Assembly: GCA_030645355.1 (NCBI GenBank)
Contig: JAUSNJ010000127.1
Coordinates: 62,001 to 126,000, forward strand
Length of the DNA: 64,000 bases
Source: Rhodoferax sp.
GTDB lineage: Bacteria > Pseudomonadota > Gammaproteobacteria > Burkholderiales > Burkholderiaceae_C
Reading direction: 5' to 3'
Translations under genes and position numbers: made by a program
The notes under the pieces: generated by a model
The model's input: only the letters and a program-made list of their open reading frames with translations
The model's database searches: none
What the model was told of the DNA's origin: nothing
Part shown: piece after piece, positions 48,578-57,763 of the stretch
Layout of the letters: each line of letters starts with the position of its first letter
How positions within the stretch are numbered: the first letter of the stretch is position 1

Positions 48578-48997
48578 ATGGCACGTCCTGTCCAACCGTA
48601 TTTCGTCCCCTCCGCCGCGCGACGTAGCACCGACCGTGCAGTCGAGAACAGCCGGTCCAGGCGCGGTTTCGACAGTTCGCGCACGTTGGCTGGTATGTTG
48701 TTGGCGGCCGTGGTTGCAGCGCTGCTGGTGGTCGCCGATCAGCTGATCGAGACATGGGCGGACGGACACTTGCTGGTGGTGTGGGTCGCGTTGTGGACCA
48801 TTGCCTTTGCGGCTTTGGCCCTGTTAGCGCCTCCGTTGCGTCTGCTGGCAGACTCGGCAGCGGTGACCTTGGCACGTTGGTCCAAGGAGCGCGCGCAGCG
48901 CCATTCGGATGAGGTCATCTGGCTGACTGCACAGCAGGACTACCGCGTCATGCAGGACCTGCAAATGGCGGGTCTGCGCAGCGAACGCGACGCGTAG
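48578..48997 (+). CDS. Small membrane protein of unknown function
   Basis: 139 residues from the ATG at 48578 (GGGAAAA upstream); in-frame starts at 48530 and 48470 are possible. A basic N-terminus (SAARRSTDRAVENSRSRRG) precedes two membrane helices, TLAGMLLAAVVAALLVVADQ and VVWVALWTIAFAALALLAPP. The cytoplasmic tail is charged (LARWSKERAQRHSDEVIWLT). No known domain. Shares a terminator with the convergent pckG. Confidence 0.7.
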   Translation: MARPVQPYFVPSAARRSTDRAVENSRSRRGFDSSRTLAGMLLAAVVAALLVVADQLIETWADGHLLVVWVALWTIAFAALALLAPPLRLLADSAAVTLARWSKERAQRHSDEVIWLTAQQDYRVMQDLQMAGLRSERDA

Positions 48998-49013
48998 GGC
49001 GCCCCCTCTCCAA

Positions 49014-49047
49014 CAAAAAAGCCACCGCAAGACGGTGGCTTTTTTTT
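49014..49047. terminator. Bidirectional terminator between the membrane protein gene and pckG
   Basis: AAAAAA-GCCACCG-CAAGA-CGGTGGC-TTTTTTTT: 7-bp perfect stem, 5-base loop, A-tract on one side and T-tract on the other, so it works for both converging genes. Confidence 0.93.
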
Positions 49048-49062
49048 GGTTCTATCGGAGGG

Positions 49063-50949
49063 TCATGCCGTCAGGCGCTGCTCCAGCTTGGCCTTGGTTT
49101 CGACCAATTCCTTGGGCAGGTGGTAGGACAACTGGGTGAACAGTTCGTCGTGCAGCGCAAATTCCTGCTTCCAGGCACCCTTGTCCAGGCTGGTGACATT
49201 GTCAAACTGGGCCTGGCTGAAGTCCAGGCCGGTCCAGTTGATTTCGGAATAGGTAGGGCTGACGCCGAATCCATTCTCGCTACCCTTGGCAGTGCCTTCC
49301 AGGCGGTCGATCATCCACTTCAGCACGCGCATGTTGTCGCCATAGCCGGGCCAGACGAACTTGCCGTCATCGCCCTTGCGGAACCAGTTCACGCAATAGA
49401 TCTTGGGCAGGGTGTGGCCGGACTCTTCGAGCTTGTGCTCCATGTCCAGCCAGTGCTGGAAGTAGTCGCTCATGTTGTAGCCGCAGAACGGCAGCATGGC
49501 AAACGGGTCGCGGCGCACCACGCCCATCTGACCGACGGCGGCGGCGGTGGTCTCACTACCCATGGTGGCAGCCATGTAGACGCCTTCCATCCAGGTGCGG
49601 GCTTCGGTTACCAAGGGCACCGTCGTGGAGCGGCGGCCACCGAAGATGAAGGCATCAATCGCCACACCATTGGGGTTGTCCCACTCGGGGTCCAGCGCCG
49701 GGTTGTTGGTGGCGGTCACCGTGAAGCGTGAGTTGGGGTGGGCGGCCTTGGCGCCGGTTTCCTTGGCGATGGCCGGCGTCCAGTCCTTGCCCTGCCAGTC
49801 GATCAGGTGATCGGGCAGGCCACCGCCGTCCTTCTCCATGCCTTCCCACCAGACGTCGCCGTCATCGGTCAGGGCAACGTTGGTGAAGATCACGTTTTTG
49901 TCCAGGCTGCGCATGCAGTTGGGGTTGGTGTGCATGTTGGTGCCGGGGGCCACGCCGAAGTAACCGGCTTCAGGGTTGATGGCGTACATCTTGCCATCGG
50001 CATGGGGCTTGACCCAGGCGATGTCGTCACCGATGGTGGTTACTTTCCAACCGGCAAAACCGGCTTCTGGTGGCACAAGCATCGAGAAGTTGGTCTTGCC
50101 GCAGGCGCTGGGGAACGCCGCCGCAACGTGGTATTTTTTGCCGGCGGGGTTGGTCACACCCAGAATCAGCATGTGCTCGGCCAGCCAGCCCTGGTCACGG
50201 CCCATGTTGGAGGCAATGCGCAGCGCAAAGCACTTCTTGCCCAGCAACGCGTTGCCGCCGTAGCCGGAGCCATAAGACCAGATCTCACGGGTCTCGGGGT
50301 AGTGCACGATGTACTTGGTCTTGTTGCAGGGCCACTTCACGTCGGCCTGGCCGGCTTCCAGCGGTGCGCCCACGGTGTGCACGCAGGGCACAAAGGCACC
50401 GTCCACGCCCAGCACGTCGTACACGGCCTTGCCCATGCGGGTCATGATCTTCTGGTTCACCGCCACATAGGCGCTGTCGGACAGCTCAATGCCGATGTGG
50501 GCAATGTGCGAACCCAGCGGGCCCATGGAGAACGGCACCACATACATGGTGCGGCCCTTCATGCAGCCGTCGAACAAGGCCTTTTCGCCGTCCTTGCCGG
50601 TTTGCAGCAGAACACGCATGTCGGCCGGAGCCATCCAGTTGTTGGTGGGGCCGGCGTTTTCCTTTTTTTCAGAGCAAATGTATGTGCGGTCTTCCACGCG
50701 GGCCACGTCGCTGGGGTCGGAGCAGGCCAGGAAGGAATTGGGGCGCTTGGCGGGGTTGAGCTTCTTGAACGTGCCACCGTCGACCAATTGCTGGCACAGA
50801 CGCTGGTATTCCTCTTCCGAACCATCGCACCAGTAAATGGCGGCGGGTTTGGTCAGTGCGGCCATGTCGGCCACCCAGGCGATCAGCTTGGGGTTTTTGA
50901 CATAGCTGGGTGCATTCAGGTTCAGGCCCTGCATCACGGGTGCATTCAT
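49063..50949 (-). CDS. pckG: Phosphoenolpyruvate carboxykinase (GTP)
   Basis: 628 residues, full length. Converts oxaloacetate and GTP to PEP, CO2 and GDP, the first committed step of gluconeogenesis from acids. GTP-type motifs: [17 protein letters not shown] (kinase-1a loop with the catalytic Cys, near residue 285), [21 protein letters not shown] and [20 protein letters not shown]. The N-terminal [20 protein letters not shown] is also conserved. Co-occurrence with beta-alanine and glutarate breakdown genes, which end in acetyl-CoA, fits growth on acids. A long leader region lies upstream. Confidence 0.96.
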   Translation of the reverse strand: MNAPVMQGLNLNAPSYVKNPKLIAWVADMAALTKPAAIYWCDGSEEEYQRLCQQLVDGGTFKKLNPAKRPNSFLACSDPSDVARVEDRTYICSEKKENAGPTNNWMAPADMRVLLQTGKDGEKALFDGCMKGRTMYVVPFSMGPLGSHIAHIGIELSDSAYVAVNQKIMTRMGKAVYDVLGVDGAFVPCVHTVGAPLEAGQADVKWPCNKTKYIVHYPETREIWSYGSGYGGNALLGKKCFALRIASNMGRDQGWLAEHMLILGVTNPAGKKYHVAAAFPSACGKTNFSMLVPPEAGFAGWKVTTIGDDIAWVKPHADGKMYAINPEAGYFGVAPGTNMHTNPNCMRSLDKNVIFTNVALTDDGDVWWEGMEKDGGGLPDHLIDWQGKDWTPAIAKETGAKAAHPNSRFTVTATNNPALDPEWDNPNGVAIDAFIFGGRRSTTVPLVTEARTWMEGVYMAATMGSETTAAAVGQMGVVRRDPFAMLPFCGYNMSDYFQHWLDMEHKLEESGHTLPKIYCVNWFRKGDDGKFVWPGYGDNMRVLKWMIDRLEGTAKGSENGFGVSPTYSEINWTGLDFSQAQFDNVTSLDKGAWKQEFALHDELFTQLSYHLPKELVETKAKLEQRLTA

Positions 50950-51285
50950 ACGGTAGCTCCTAGTTTGAAAATCGTCTTTTCAAAATGAAAGTGGGGCTTT
51001 GACTTTGAGAAAACGTTTCCGGCCAACTGCGGATGCAACTCCCCCGGCATTCCGTTGGAATCAGCAGGCAGGTCTTTCATTTTATGAACTGGTACCGTGG
51101 TTACATGTCAGTTACCCGCAAAGTTCATGCAAAACTTGCATGAGGTTATGCGAGAAAATTCAGTAAAAACCCCTGCGACACGCGCACGCAACGTGCTGCA
51201 CGCATGTGCGCAACCTGGTGCGGAGAAGTGGGAGAGGGCGAGCCGACGGTCTGCGGAGAGGTCCGCCAGCCGGCTACTGCATGCT
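50950..51285 (-). other. Gene-free pckG promoter region
   Basis: About 335 bp, clearly less GC-rich than its surroundings. On the minus strand a possible promoter is CTGACA - 18 bp - TCATAA (about 51083-51112). The pckG ribosome-binding site AGGAG lies just before 50949. A perfect palindrome sits at 51125-51143. No open frame with family features on either strand. Confidence 0.45.
51125..51143. promoter_or_regulatory. Perfect palindrome upstream of pckG
   Basis: TCATGCAA-AAC-TTGCATGA, perfect 8-bp arms with a 3-base centre, about 175 bp before the pckG start. It is upstream of the suggested promoter, as expected for an activator or distal operator. Confidence 0.5.
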
Positions 51286-51309
51286 AAAAAGGGCGCTGAG
51301 GCGGCCCTT
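51286..51309 (-). terminator. Probable terminator of the 46-residue membrane peptide gene
   Basis: On the minus strand AGGGC-CGCCTCAGC-GCCCT followed by TTTTAG, directly after the stop codon. Short 5-bp stem, so moderately confident. Confidence 0.5.
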
Positions 51310-51448
51310 AAGCCATGGACACGGCAATGAAAGCCAGCAAAAAGATCAAAATACCGCCAACGACCGGCAGGACAAAGGGAATCAGCGGAACAATCGCTTC
51401 CACAGCATCAACTTCGTGGGCGGGCGCGGGGGACGTGGGAGCGGACAT
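51308..51448 (-). CDS. 46-residue single-helix membrane peptide
   Basis: 46 codons plus TAA, from the ATG at 51448 with AAGGAA about 6 bases upstream and a terminator directly after the stop. The N-terminus is Pro/Ala-rich and acidic (MSAPTSPAPAHEVDAVEA); the rest is one long membrane helix, VPLIPFVLPVVGGILIFLLA to FIAVSMA, with no cytoplasmic tail. Family not recognised. Good ribosome site, clear helix and terminator support a real gene. Lies between pckG and the threonine ammonia-lyase gene, all leftward. Confidence 0.68.
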   Translation of the reverse strand: MSAPTSPAPAHEVDAVEAIVPLIPFVLPVVGGILIFLLAFIAVSMA

Positions 51449-51529
51449 GGTGATTCCTTCAATGCTTGAATAGGGTTTTGTGGTGATTTTACCTACAGGC
51501 GGGGCGCCGGGTTTCGCAACCGGCTTTCG

Positions 51530-52729
51530 CTAACCCAATTGGGCGTCAAACCCGGCCTGGCGCAACACGCCCAGCACATCCGCCACATGGGCGTGGCCCC
51601 GTGTCTGCACGACCAGTTCAATTTCGGCATTTTGGGCCGACAGCGTGGTAAACGCCCGCTGGTGGTGGACTTCTTCAATATTGGCGCCAGCCTCGGCCAC
51701 CATGGCGGTGATGCGCGCCAACGAGCCAGGCACGTCCCGCGCGCCCACACGGATGCGCGCCAGTCGTCCGGCCCGCACCATGCCGCGCTCGATGATCGCC
51801 GCCAGCAGCAGCGGGTCGATATTGCCGCCGCACAGCACCAGCCCCACCCGCTTGCCCTTGAAGCGCTCCGGGTACTTCAACAGCGCCGCCAACCCCACGG
51901 CGCCTGCCCCTTCCACCAGTGTTTTCTCGACTTCCAGCAGCATGACCAGGGCTTGCTCGATGTCACCTTCATCGACCAGCACCAGGTCGTCGACCCGCTG
52001 GCGGATGATCTCCATGGGAATGCGGCCCGGCGTGCCGACAGCAATGCCTTCGGCGATGGTGCTGGATCCCTGCGGGTGGTGCGTGTCCTTGATGGCATTG
52101 AACATGGCAGGAAAGCGTACCGTTTGCACGCCCACGACCTCCATCGTGGGCCGCAGCGCCTTGGCCACGGTGGCCATGCCGGCAATCAGCCCGCCACCGC
52201 CGATGGCAACCACCAGTGTGTCCAGGTCGGGCACGTCTTCCAGCATCTCCAGGGCGACCGTACCCTGTCCGGCGATGATCGCCTCGTCGTCATAGGGATG
52301 CACGAAGGTGAGATGGCGTTGGTCGGCCAGCGCAAACGCGTGGCTGCGGGCTTCTTCCAGCGTATCGCCATGCAGGATGACCTCGGCACCAAACCCCCGG
52401 GTGCGCTCGACCTTGACGCCCGGCGTGAAGCGCGGCATCACGATCACGGCGTGCAGGCCCAAGCGCTGCGCGTGGTAGGCCACACCCTGGGCATGGTTAC
52501 CCGCGCTCATGGCAATCACGCCGCGCGCGGACTGCTCCGGCGTCAGCTGAGCCAGCTTGTTGCAGGCACCACGTTCCTTGAACGACGCCGTGAACTGCAG
52601 ATTCTCGAACTTGAGAAACACCTGTGCGCCGGTGATATCGGACAGGGTTTGAGAGGCCACGCAGGGTGTGCGCAGCAGGTGGCCTTGCAGCCGTTGTGCG
52701 GCGGCCAGGATGTCGGTGTATTCAATCAT
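51530..52729 (-). CDS. ilvA: Threonine ammonia-lyase (threonine dehydratase) with ACT domain
   Basis: 399 residues from the ATG at 52729; a longer start at 52768 is possible. PLP fold II: LKFENLQFTASFKERGACNKL with the Schiff-base Lys in SFKERGA, MSAGNHAQGVAYHAQ, and the phosphate loop VVAIGGGGLIAGMATVA. The last 75 residues, ARIRVGARDVPGSLARITAM onward, form one ACT domain. It deaminates threonine (and serine) to 2-oxobutyrate for isoleucine synthesis or energy. The length is that of the 400-residue form with one ACT domain, as opposed to the two-ACT-like 500-residue E. coli IlvA, so it may be the catabolic type. Confidence 0.92.
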   Translation of the reverse strand: MIEYTDILAAAQRLQGHLLRTPCVASQTLSDITGAQVFLKFENLQFTASFKERGACNKLAQLTPEQSARGVIAMSAGNHAQGVAYHAQRLGLHAVIVMPRFTPGVKVERTRGFGAEVILHGDTLEEARSHAFALADQRHLTFVHPYDDEAIIAGQGTVALEMLEDVPDLDTLVVAIGGGGLIAGMATVAKALRPTMEVVGVQTVRFPAMFNAIKDTHHPQGSSTIAEGIAVGTPGRIPMEIIRQRVDDLVLVDEGDIEQALVMLLEVEKTLVEGAGAVGLAALLKYPERFKGKRVGLVLCGGNIDPLLLAAIIERGMVRAGRLARIRVGARDVPGSLARITAMVAEAGANIEEVHHQRAFTTLSAQNAEIELVVQTRGHAHVADVLGVLRQAGFDAQLG

Positions 52730-52823
52730 CCCGCCATTGTGATGTCTTTTCTCTGCCAAGACTTCCATCTTGCGCCAGTCTGCTGTATGGTGGCCCCGTA
52801 AACAACTGTGCTGGAGGCATTTG

Positions 52824-55151
52824 ATGGCCAAGCGTTTGTTGTCCCAGCCCCTGGGCGGGCATCTGATTCCCTCACCGGGCCTGTTGGAGGCGCCGGTCCT
52901 GGACCTGATGTGCTCGCACTTTGTCTTGACCCTGGCTGCGCGCCAAGGATCCGGCCTGAATGTGCGCCGCGATTTCAACGGCATTGTGGGTCTGGCCGGG
53001 CGCCACCTGGTCTGGCCCGTATCCGTGTTGTCGCGCTTGCGTGAGTTCCTGGCCCGGCGCTGTGTCAGCAATGAACTGTGGCGTGGACACGAAGCACTGG
53101 ATGCCACCGAATTCCTGGCCCGCCACGGCGCGTGGCGCGGGCCGTATGACGAAGCCACACTGTATTTTTTCCTGGACGAATATGCCAAAGACCAGCCCAA
53201 GGACCTGATCTCGGTATTGACGGTGACCGGTGAATGGCTGCGCCATTCGTTGCGGCGCCAATCGACGCTGGTCGAAAAGAACATCAATGCGCTGGCCGGT
53301 CTGCTGCAACTCAACAAGGCCGAGCGTGCGCTACTCTTATATGGCACGCTGGCGCGTTACCAACGCGACATGCGCAGCATCCTGGTCGAATTCAAGGTCA
53401 ACAACGCGCCGGAAGCCTATGCGGCAATAGCTGAAGTGGCCGGGGTCAACCCGGACCAGGTGGCCGAGGCCCTGCGCGCGGGCTCCCGGTTGGAACGCAT
53501 CGGCCTGGTCGAAAACCTGATCTCCGAACACAACATCACCGACCTGGCCGACCTGATGAAGGTCAGCGAAAAACTGCCCCCCGTGCTGATGCGCCAGTAC
53601 CGCGACCAGGCGGAGCTGATGGCCGTATTCACGCGTCTGTCGACCAAAAGCACGCTGGGACTGGACGATTTTGCGTTTGTCGCCGAAGACGCGCAGGTGA
53701 TGTGCAACCTGTTGGCCAATGCCGTGGCCCGCAAGGAGCTAGGGATCAACGTTCTGCTGTACGGACCGCCCGGCACCGGCAAGACCGAGCTCGCCAAAGT
53801 GGTGGTGCAAGCCGCCGGTCTGGAGCTGTTTGAAGTGGAATACGCCGACCGTGACGGCAACTCCCTGAGTGGCCGGGACCGCTACCGTTCGCTGCAGATC
53901 GCCCAGGTCTTCCTTAAAGGCAGTGCGCAGGCTGCCTTGCTGTTCGACGAAGTGGAAGACGTCTTTCCCCCCATTTCTAACGAAGCGGCCCAGTGGATGG
54001 CCAGGGCCGACGCCACGGCCACACCGCCCAGTGGCAGCGTCAGCGGCAAGGCCTGGGTCAACCAGGTGCTCGAATCCAACGTCGTGCCCACCATCTGGGT
54101 AACCAACCGCATCGAGCAGATCGACCCGGCGTTTCGGCGCCGCTTTGCCTACCACCTGGAGCTCAAGTCACCTCCCCCGGGCGCCCGGGAAGAGCTGGTG
54201 CGCAGAACCCTGACCGGCGTGGAGGTATCCGATGGTTTCGTGGCGCGCCTGGCCCACCGCAAAGGGCTGACTCCTGCCCAGATTCGCACTGCGGTCCGGT
54301 TCGCCGGGCTGGCCCGCACGGACGGCCCCGACCCGGCCCCTCCCAACCTGGAGTCGCTGATTGAGCGGCAGCTCAAGAATGCCGACCAGGCACTGGGGAA
54401 CCGGGCCCAGGACGGTGCACGCCAGCTGGCTGCCAGCCACTACGACCCCAACCTGCTCCACGTGGAAAGCCGCTTCGAGATCCCGCGCGTGGTGCAGGCG
54501 TTGCAGGCCCGCGGCCACGGAACCCTGTGTTTCTACGGCCCGCCCGGGACCGGCAAGACGGCACTGGCCGAACATATCGCCACCACGCTGGCCCAGCCGC
54601 TGCATGTGCGCCAGGCCAGTGACCTGATGAGCAAGTATGTGGGGGAAACCGAGCAGAACATGGCCGCCATGTTCCGCGAGGCTGAGACCGAAAACGCGAT
54701 TTTGCTGCTGGACGAGGCCGACAGCTACCTGCAGGACCGCCGGGGCGCGCAACGCAACCACGAGGTCAGTGAAGTCAACGAGATGCTGCAGGGCATGGAG
54801 CGATTCCACGGTATTTTCATCTGCACCACCAACCTGATGGACCGCATCGACCAAGCAGCCCTGCGCCGGTTTACGTTCAAAATCCAGTTCAAACCCCTGA
54901 CCCGGGCGCAGCGCCAAACCCTGTTTGTGACTGACGCCTGCGGGGGAGACGCCAGCCGGCTGGCGCCGGACCTGGAAGGCCGCCTGTCCCGTCTGGACCA
55001 GCTGTGCATCGGCGACTTTGCGGCGGTCCAGCGGCAGGCGACCATTCTGGACGTACACATGGATCCGGCCGAGTTTCTGGAGCAGCTCGAAGCCGAGCAC
55101 CGCATCAAACCCGAGGTGCGGGAAGCCCGCGGAATGGGCTTTTTTCAGTAG
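52824..55151 (+). CDS. Tandem AAA ATPase of unknown role
   Basis: 775 residues from the ATG at 52824, with GGAGG seven bases upstream. About 300 N-terminal helical residues with no known domain precede two AAA modules. Module 1: LLYGPPGTGKTELAKVVVQA, LLFDEVEDVFPP (Walker B with DE) and VTNRIEQIDPAFRRRF. Module 2: CFYGPPGTGKTALAEHIATT, LMSKYVGETEQNMAAMFREA (Vps4/FtsH-like pore region), ILLLDEADSYLQDR and TTNLMDRIDQAALRRFTFK with arginine fingers. Both look active. A cytoplasmic protein-remodelling machine is likely; no protease domain is fused and no partner gene adjoins. Confidence 0.85.
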   Translation: MAKRLLSQPLGGHLIPSPGLLEAPVLDLMCSHFVLTLAARQGSGLNVRRDFNGIVGLAGRHLVWPVSVLSRLREFLARRCVSNELWRGHEALDATEFLARHGAWRGPYDEATLYFFLDEYAKDQPKDLISVLTVTGEWLRHSLRRQSTLVEKNINALAGLLQLNKAERALLLYGTLARYQRDMRSILVEFKVNNAPEAYAAIAEVAGVNPDQVAEALRAGSRLERIGLVENLISEHNITDLADLMKVSEKLPPVLMRQYRDQAELMAVFTRLSTKSTLGLDDFAFVAEDAQVMCNLLANAVARKELGINVLLYGPPGTGKTELAKVVVQAAGLELFEVEYADRDGNSLSGRDRYRSLQIAQVFLKGSAQAALLFDEVEDVFPPISNEAAQWMARADATATPPSGSVSGKAWVNQVLESNVVPTIWVTNRIEQIDPAFRRRFAYHLELKSPPPGAREELVRRTLTGVEVSDGFVARLAHRKGLTPAQIRTAVRFAGLARTDGPDPAPPNLESLIERQLKNADQALGNRAQDGARQLAASHYDPNLLHVESRFEIPRVVQALQARGHGTLCFYGPPGTGKTALAEHIATTLAQPLHVRQASDLMSKYVGETEQNMAAMFREAETENAILLLDEADSYLQDRRGAQRNHEVSEVNEMLQGMERFHGIFICTTNLMDRIDQAALRRFTFKIQFKPLTRAQRQTLFVTDACGGDASRLAPDLEGRLSRLDQLCIGDFAAVQRQATILDVHMDPAEFLEQLEAEHRIKPEVREARGMGFFQ

Positions 55152-55308
55152 CCCGCCTGCCACCCGACCGCAAATTGTTGGCGGTCTGTCAACCGTTTTA
55201 CCGGGTCATCCGTCATATCTGCATGCGGATGCCATCAAACGCCGGCCCGTTGGATTAAGGCCCGGCGACCTTGAAAGTGTCCATTTTTATTCATTTTGAC
55301 CTGTTGAT

Positions 55309-55611
55309 ATGAACAAAGAGACGATCAAGGTACCTGAAAAAGGCACTTACCAATGGCAACTGTTTGACTACTGGTCCGACGAATTCCGCCAAACCAATGC
55401 CGACCACTCGGCCTATATCGCGCTCAATTTTGCCGGTGTGCTGGATGCCTGCCGCAGCAAGTTGCAGTCTCTGATCCAGCACCACAAACAGCATGTATGC
55501 GACGCCAAGGGTGGAAAACGCCACAGCCGCGCCATTGCCCGCCTGCAAAACACGATGTCTGGCGCCGCGCTGTCGTACGAGACCTGCTTTCGCCAAGGGT
55601 CCGCGGCCTAA
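55309..55611 (+). CDS. Small protein of unknown function
   Basis: 100 residues. Mixed charge, with a Trp/Tyr-rich start (GTYQWQLFDYWSDEFRQT) and a central His-rich stretch (QSLIQHHKQHVCDAKGGK). No signal peptide or membrane helix; no known domain. Weak ribosome-binding site. It overlaps the 3' end of the convergent recQ by four bases. Confidence 0.5.
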   Translation: MNKETIKVPEKGTYQWQLFDYWSDEFRQTNADHSAYIALNFAGVLDACRSKLQSLIQHHKQHVCDAKGGKRHSRAIARLQNTMSGAALSYETCFRQGSAA

Positions 55612-57539
55612 GTCAACGACACGACGCGCAGAACCTCCTGCGCGTACGCTTCCAGTTTCTTCGCCCCGATGCCGCTGATACCTTGGAGGTCGTCCAGGGT
55701 TTGCGGGGCCCGTTTGGCAATGGCCGCCAGCGTGGCATCATGAAAAATCACATAGGCGGGCAGATTGTGCTCACGCGCCACCTCGGCGCGCCAGGCCTTC
55801 AGTGCGGCATAACGCACCAAACCCTCCCCATCCAACGCAATCGGCGCCTTGACCACGGCAGAACCGGCACCCGGACGTTTACTCTTGCGGCTGACCGGCG
55901 TTGATACCGATTCCCGCAGCTGCACTGGCACCTCGCCGCGCAGCACGGCGCGGGACTGCTCGGTCAGCTGCAGGGTATTGAAGGCCTGCGCGTCCACCGC
56001 CACCGCGCCCAGCGCAATCAGCTGGCGCAACACGCCCCGCAGCTGGATTTCGCTGAAATCGGCGCCAATGCCAAATGTGCTCAAGGATGTGTGTCCGTGC
56101 TGGGTGACCTTTTCGGTGGTCTTCCCCCGCACGATGTCCATCACATGGCCGGCCCCAAACGACATGCCGCTGGACTGCTGGATGCGGTAGATGGTGCTGA
56201 GCAGCTTGCGCGCGGCGTCCGTGCCGTCCCAGACTTCAGGCGGGTTCAGGCAGTTGTCGCAGTTCTGGCACCTGTAGGTCGGACCGTCACCCAACTGCTC
56301 CCCAAAATACGCCAGCAGCCGCACCCGGCGGCAGTCGGTGGCTTCGGCCAGGCCCAGCAGGGCGTCGAGCTTGCCACGCAGGCCCTGCTTGAATTCCTCG
56401 CCGGCCGGGCTCTCGTCGATCATGCGGCGCTGGTTGACCACATCCTGCAGGCCATAGGCCATCCAGGCATAAGCTGGTAATCCGTCGCGTCCGGCACGGC
56501 CGGTTTCCTGGTAGTAGCCCTCGATGTTCTTGGGCATGTCCAGATGGGCGACAAAGCGTACGTCGGGCTTGTCTATACCCATGCCGAAGGCGATGGTTGC
56601 CACCATGACCACGCCGTCTTCACGCAAAAAGCGGTTCTGGTGGTCCTGGCGCACCTTGTTGTCCAGCCCCGCGTGGTAGGGCAAAGCATGGATGCCCGCG
56701 TCCACCAGGGTCTGCGCCACGTCTTCCACGCGTTTGCGCGACTGGCAGTACACGATACCGGCATCGCCCTCATGCTCGCGCTCGATGAAGCGCAGCAATT
56801 GCTGCACGGCCTCGCGCTTTTCCACGATGGTGTAGCGGATGTTGGGTCTGTCGAAGCTGCTGACAAAGGCCCGCGCCTCCTGTAGCTGCAGGCGCTCCAG
56901 GATGTCGTCCTGGGTCAGCGCATCGGCCGTGGCGGTCAGCGCCATGCGTGGCACACCGGCAAAGCGCTCGTGCAAAACCGTCAACGCCCGGTACTCGGGA
57001 CGGAAGTCGTGCCCCCACTGGCTCACGCAATGGGCCTCATCGATGGCGAACAGGCTCAACTGGTGGCGGTCATAGAGAGAATCCAGCAGCGCCAGAAACC
57101 GGGGGTTGGTGACGCGCTCCGGTGCCGCGTACAACAGCGTGATGTCGCCGCGCAGCATGCGCTGCTCAACCTGGTAGGCCTCGTCGCTGCTCAGCGTCGA
57201 GTTCAAAAAAGCGGCGCTGACACCGGCCTCGTGCAGGGCCCCCACCTGGTCGTGCATCAGCGCGATCAGCGGTGAAATGACCAGCGTCACGCCGTGGCCC
57301 GCACGCTGGCGGGCGATGGCCGGAATCTGGTAGCACAACGACTTGCCGCCGCCCGTGGGCATCAGCACCAGCGCGTCGCCACCCTGGACCACATGCTCCA
57401 CGATGGCTTGCTGGGGCCCGCGAAACTGCGCGTAGCCAAACACCTCTTGCAGGATGGCGTGGCAGGCCGGGCTGGCGGTCGGTAATTCGTTTGCTATCAA
57501 AATAGTAGCGCAGTATGCAATGTTTTCGAGGGCCAGCAC
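55608..57539 (-). CDS. recQ: ATP-dependent DNA helicase RecQ
   Basis: 643 residues if the GTG at 57539 is used. Helicase motifs: MPTGGGKSLCYQIPA (I), FAIDEAHCVSQWGHDFRPEY (II plus aromatic loop), MALTATAD (III), YYQETGRAGRDGLPA (VI). The zinc-binding RQC region has CRRVRLLAYFGE and CQNCDNC, and the last 80 residues form an HRDC domain (LPAYVIFHDATLAAIAKRAP). It unwinds DNA 3' to 5' in recombination and repair. The first 17 residues are encoded by a dispersed repeat and have no RecQ similarity; homology begins at SPACHAILQEVFGYAQFRGP, so the start codon is uncertain. Confidence 0.93.
   Translation of the reverse strand: MLALENIAYCATILIANELPTASPACHAILQEVFGYAQFRGPQQAIVEHVVQGGDALVLMPTGGGKSLCYQIPAIARQRAGHGVTLVISPLIALMHDQVGALHEAGVSAAFLNSTLSSDEAYQVEQRMLRGDITLLYAAPERVTNPRFLALLDSLYDRHQLSLFAIDEAHCVSQWGHDFRPEYRALTVLHERFAGVPRMALTATADALTQDDILERLQLQEARAFVSSFDRPNIRYTIVEKREAVQQLLRFIEREHEGDAGIVYCQSRKRVEDVAQTLVDAGIHALPYHAGLDNKVRQDHQNRFLREDGVVMVATIAFGMGIDKPDVRFVAHLDMPKNIEGYYQETGRAGRDGLPAYAWMAYGLQDVVNQRRMIDESPAGEEFKQGLRGKLDALLGLAEATDCRRVRLLAYFGEQLGDGPTYRCQNCDNCLNPPEVWDGTDAARKLLSTIYRIQQSSGMSFGAGHVMDIVRGKTTEKVTQHGHTSLSTFGIGADFSEIQLRGVLRQLIALGAVAVDAQAFNTLQLTEQSRAVLRGEVPVQLRESVSTPVSRKSKRPGAGSAVVKAPIALDGEGLVRYAALKAWRAEVAREHNLPAYVIFHDATLAAIAKRAPQTLDDLQGISGIGAKKLEAYAQEVLRVVSLT
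57489..57538 (+). repeat. Dispersed CGAGGGCTAG repeat, copy 7, at the recQ start
   Basis: TTTGCTATCAAAATAGTAGC ... GCAATGTTTTCGAGGGCCAGC. Read on the minus strand it forms the 5' end of the recQ frame, including the GTG start candidate. Confidence 0.68.
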
Positions 57540-57652
57540 CTCAAATCGCTATGAACGATTGGCGCTGAACCGGCGTAGAAGCCCTATTGTCGGGCATGGA
57601 GTCGCCATGGCTCCCTGTACGCGGCATCCGCCCTGCACTAAAATCCGGTCTT

Positions 57653-57734
57653 CCCAAGGAGCGCTGCAGCGACCGGGCACTGTGCACACAGTGTGCCAAT
57701 GGTCGCCAGGCTTGGGTTTGTCAACCGCGCTCAC
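57653..57734 (+). ncRNA. SAH riboswitch upstream of the first metH gene
   Basis: Stem P1 is CCCAAG ... CTTGGG. It encloses GAGCGC-TGCAGC and a P2 arm closed by GGTCGCCAGG. GAGCGC can pair with the downstream GCGCTC to form the pseudoknot of this class. The pattern matches the SAH riboswitch consensus (GAGCGCUGC ... CCAGGCU ... GCGCUC). The 3' strand runs into a hairpin, GCTCACTT/AAGTGAGC (57729-57755), covering the AAGTGAG ribosome-binding site. SAH binding should hold GCGCTC in the pseudoknot and free the site, an ON switch. Confidence 0.92.
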
Positions 57735-57763
57735 TTGTCTAACGAGAAAGTGAGCCGCCGAAT

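Noticed and set aside
55152-55308. Possible terminator (GCCGGCCC ... GGGCCCGGC-like stem) after the AAA ATPase gene
   Set aside because: Stem is imperfect and no T-tract follows directly; not supported well enough to list.
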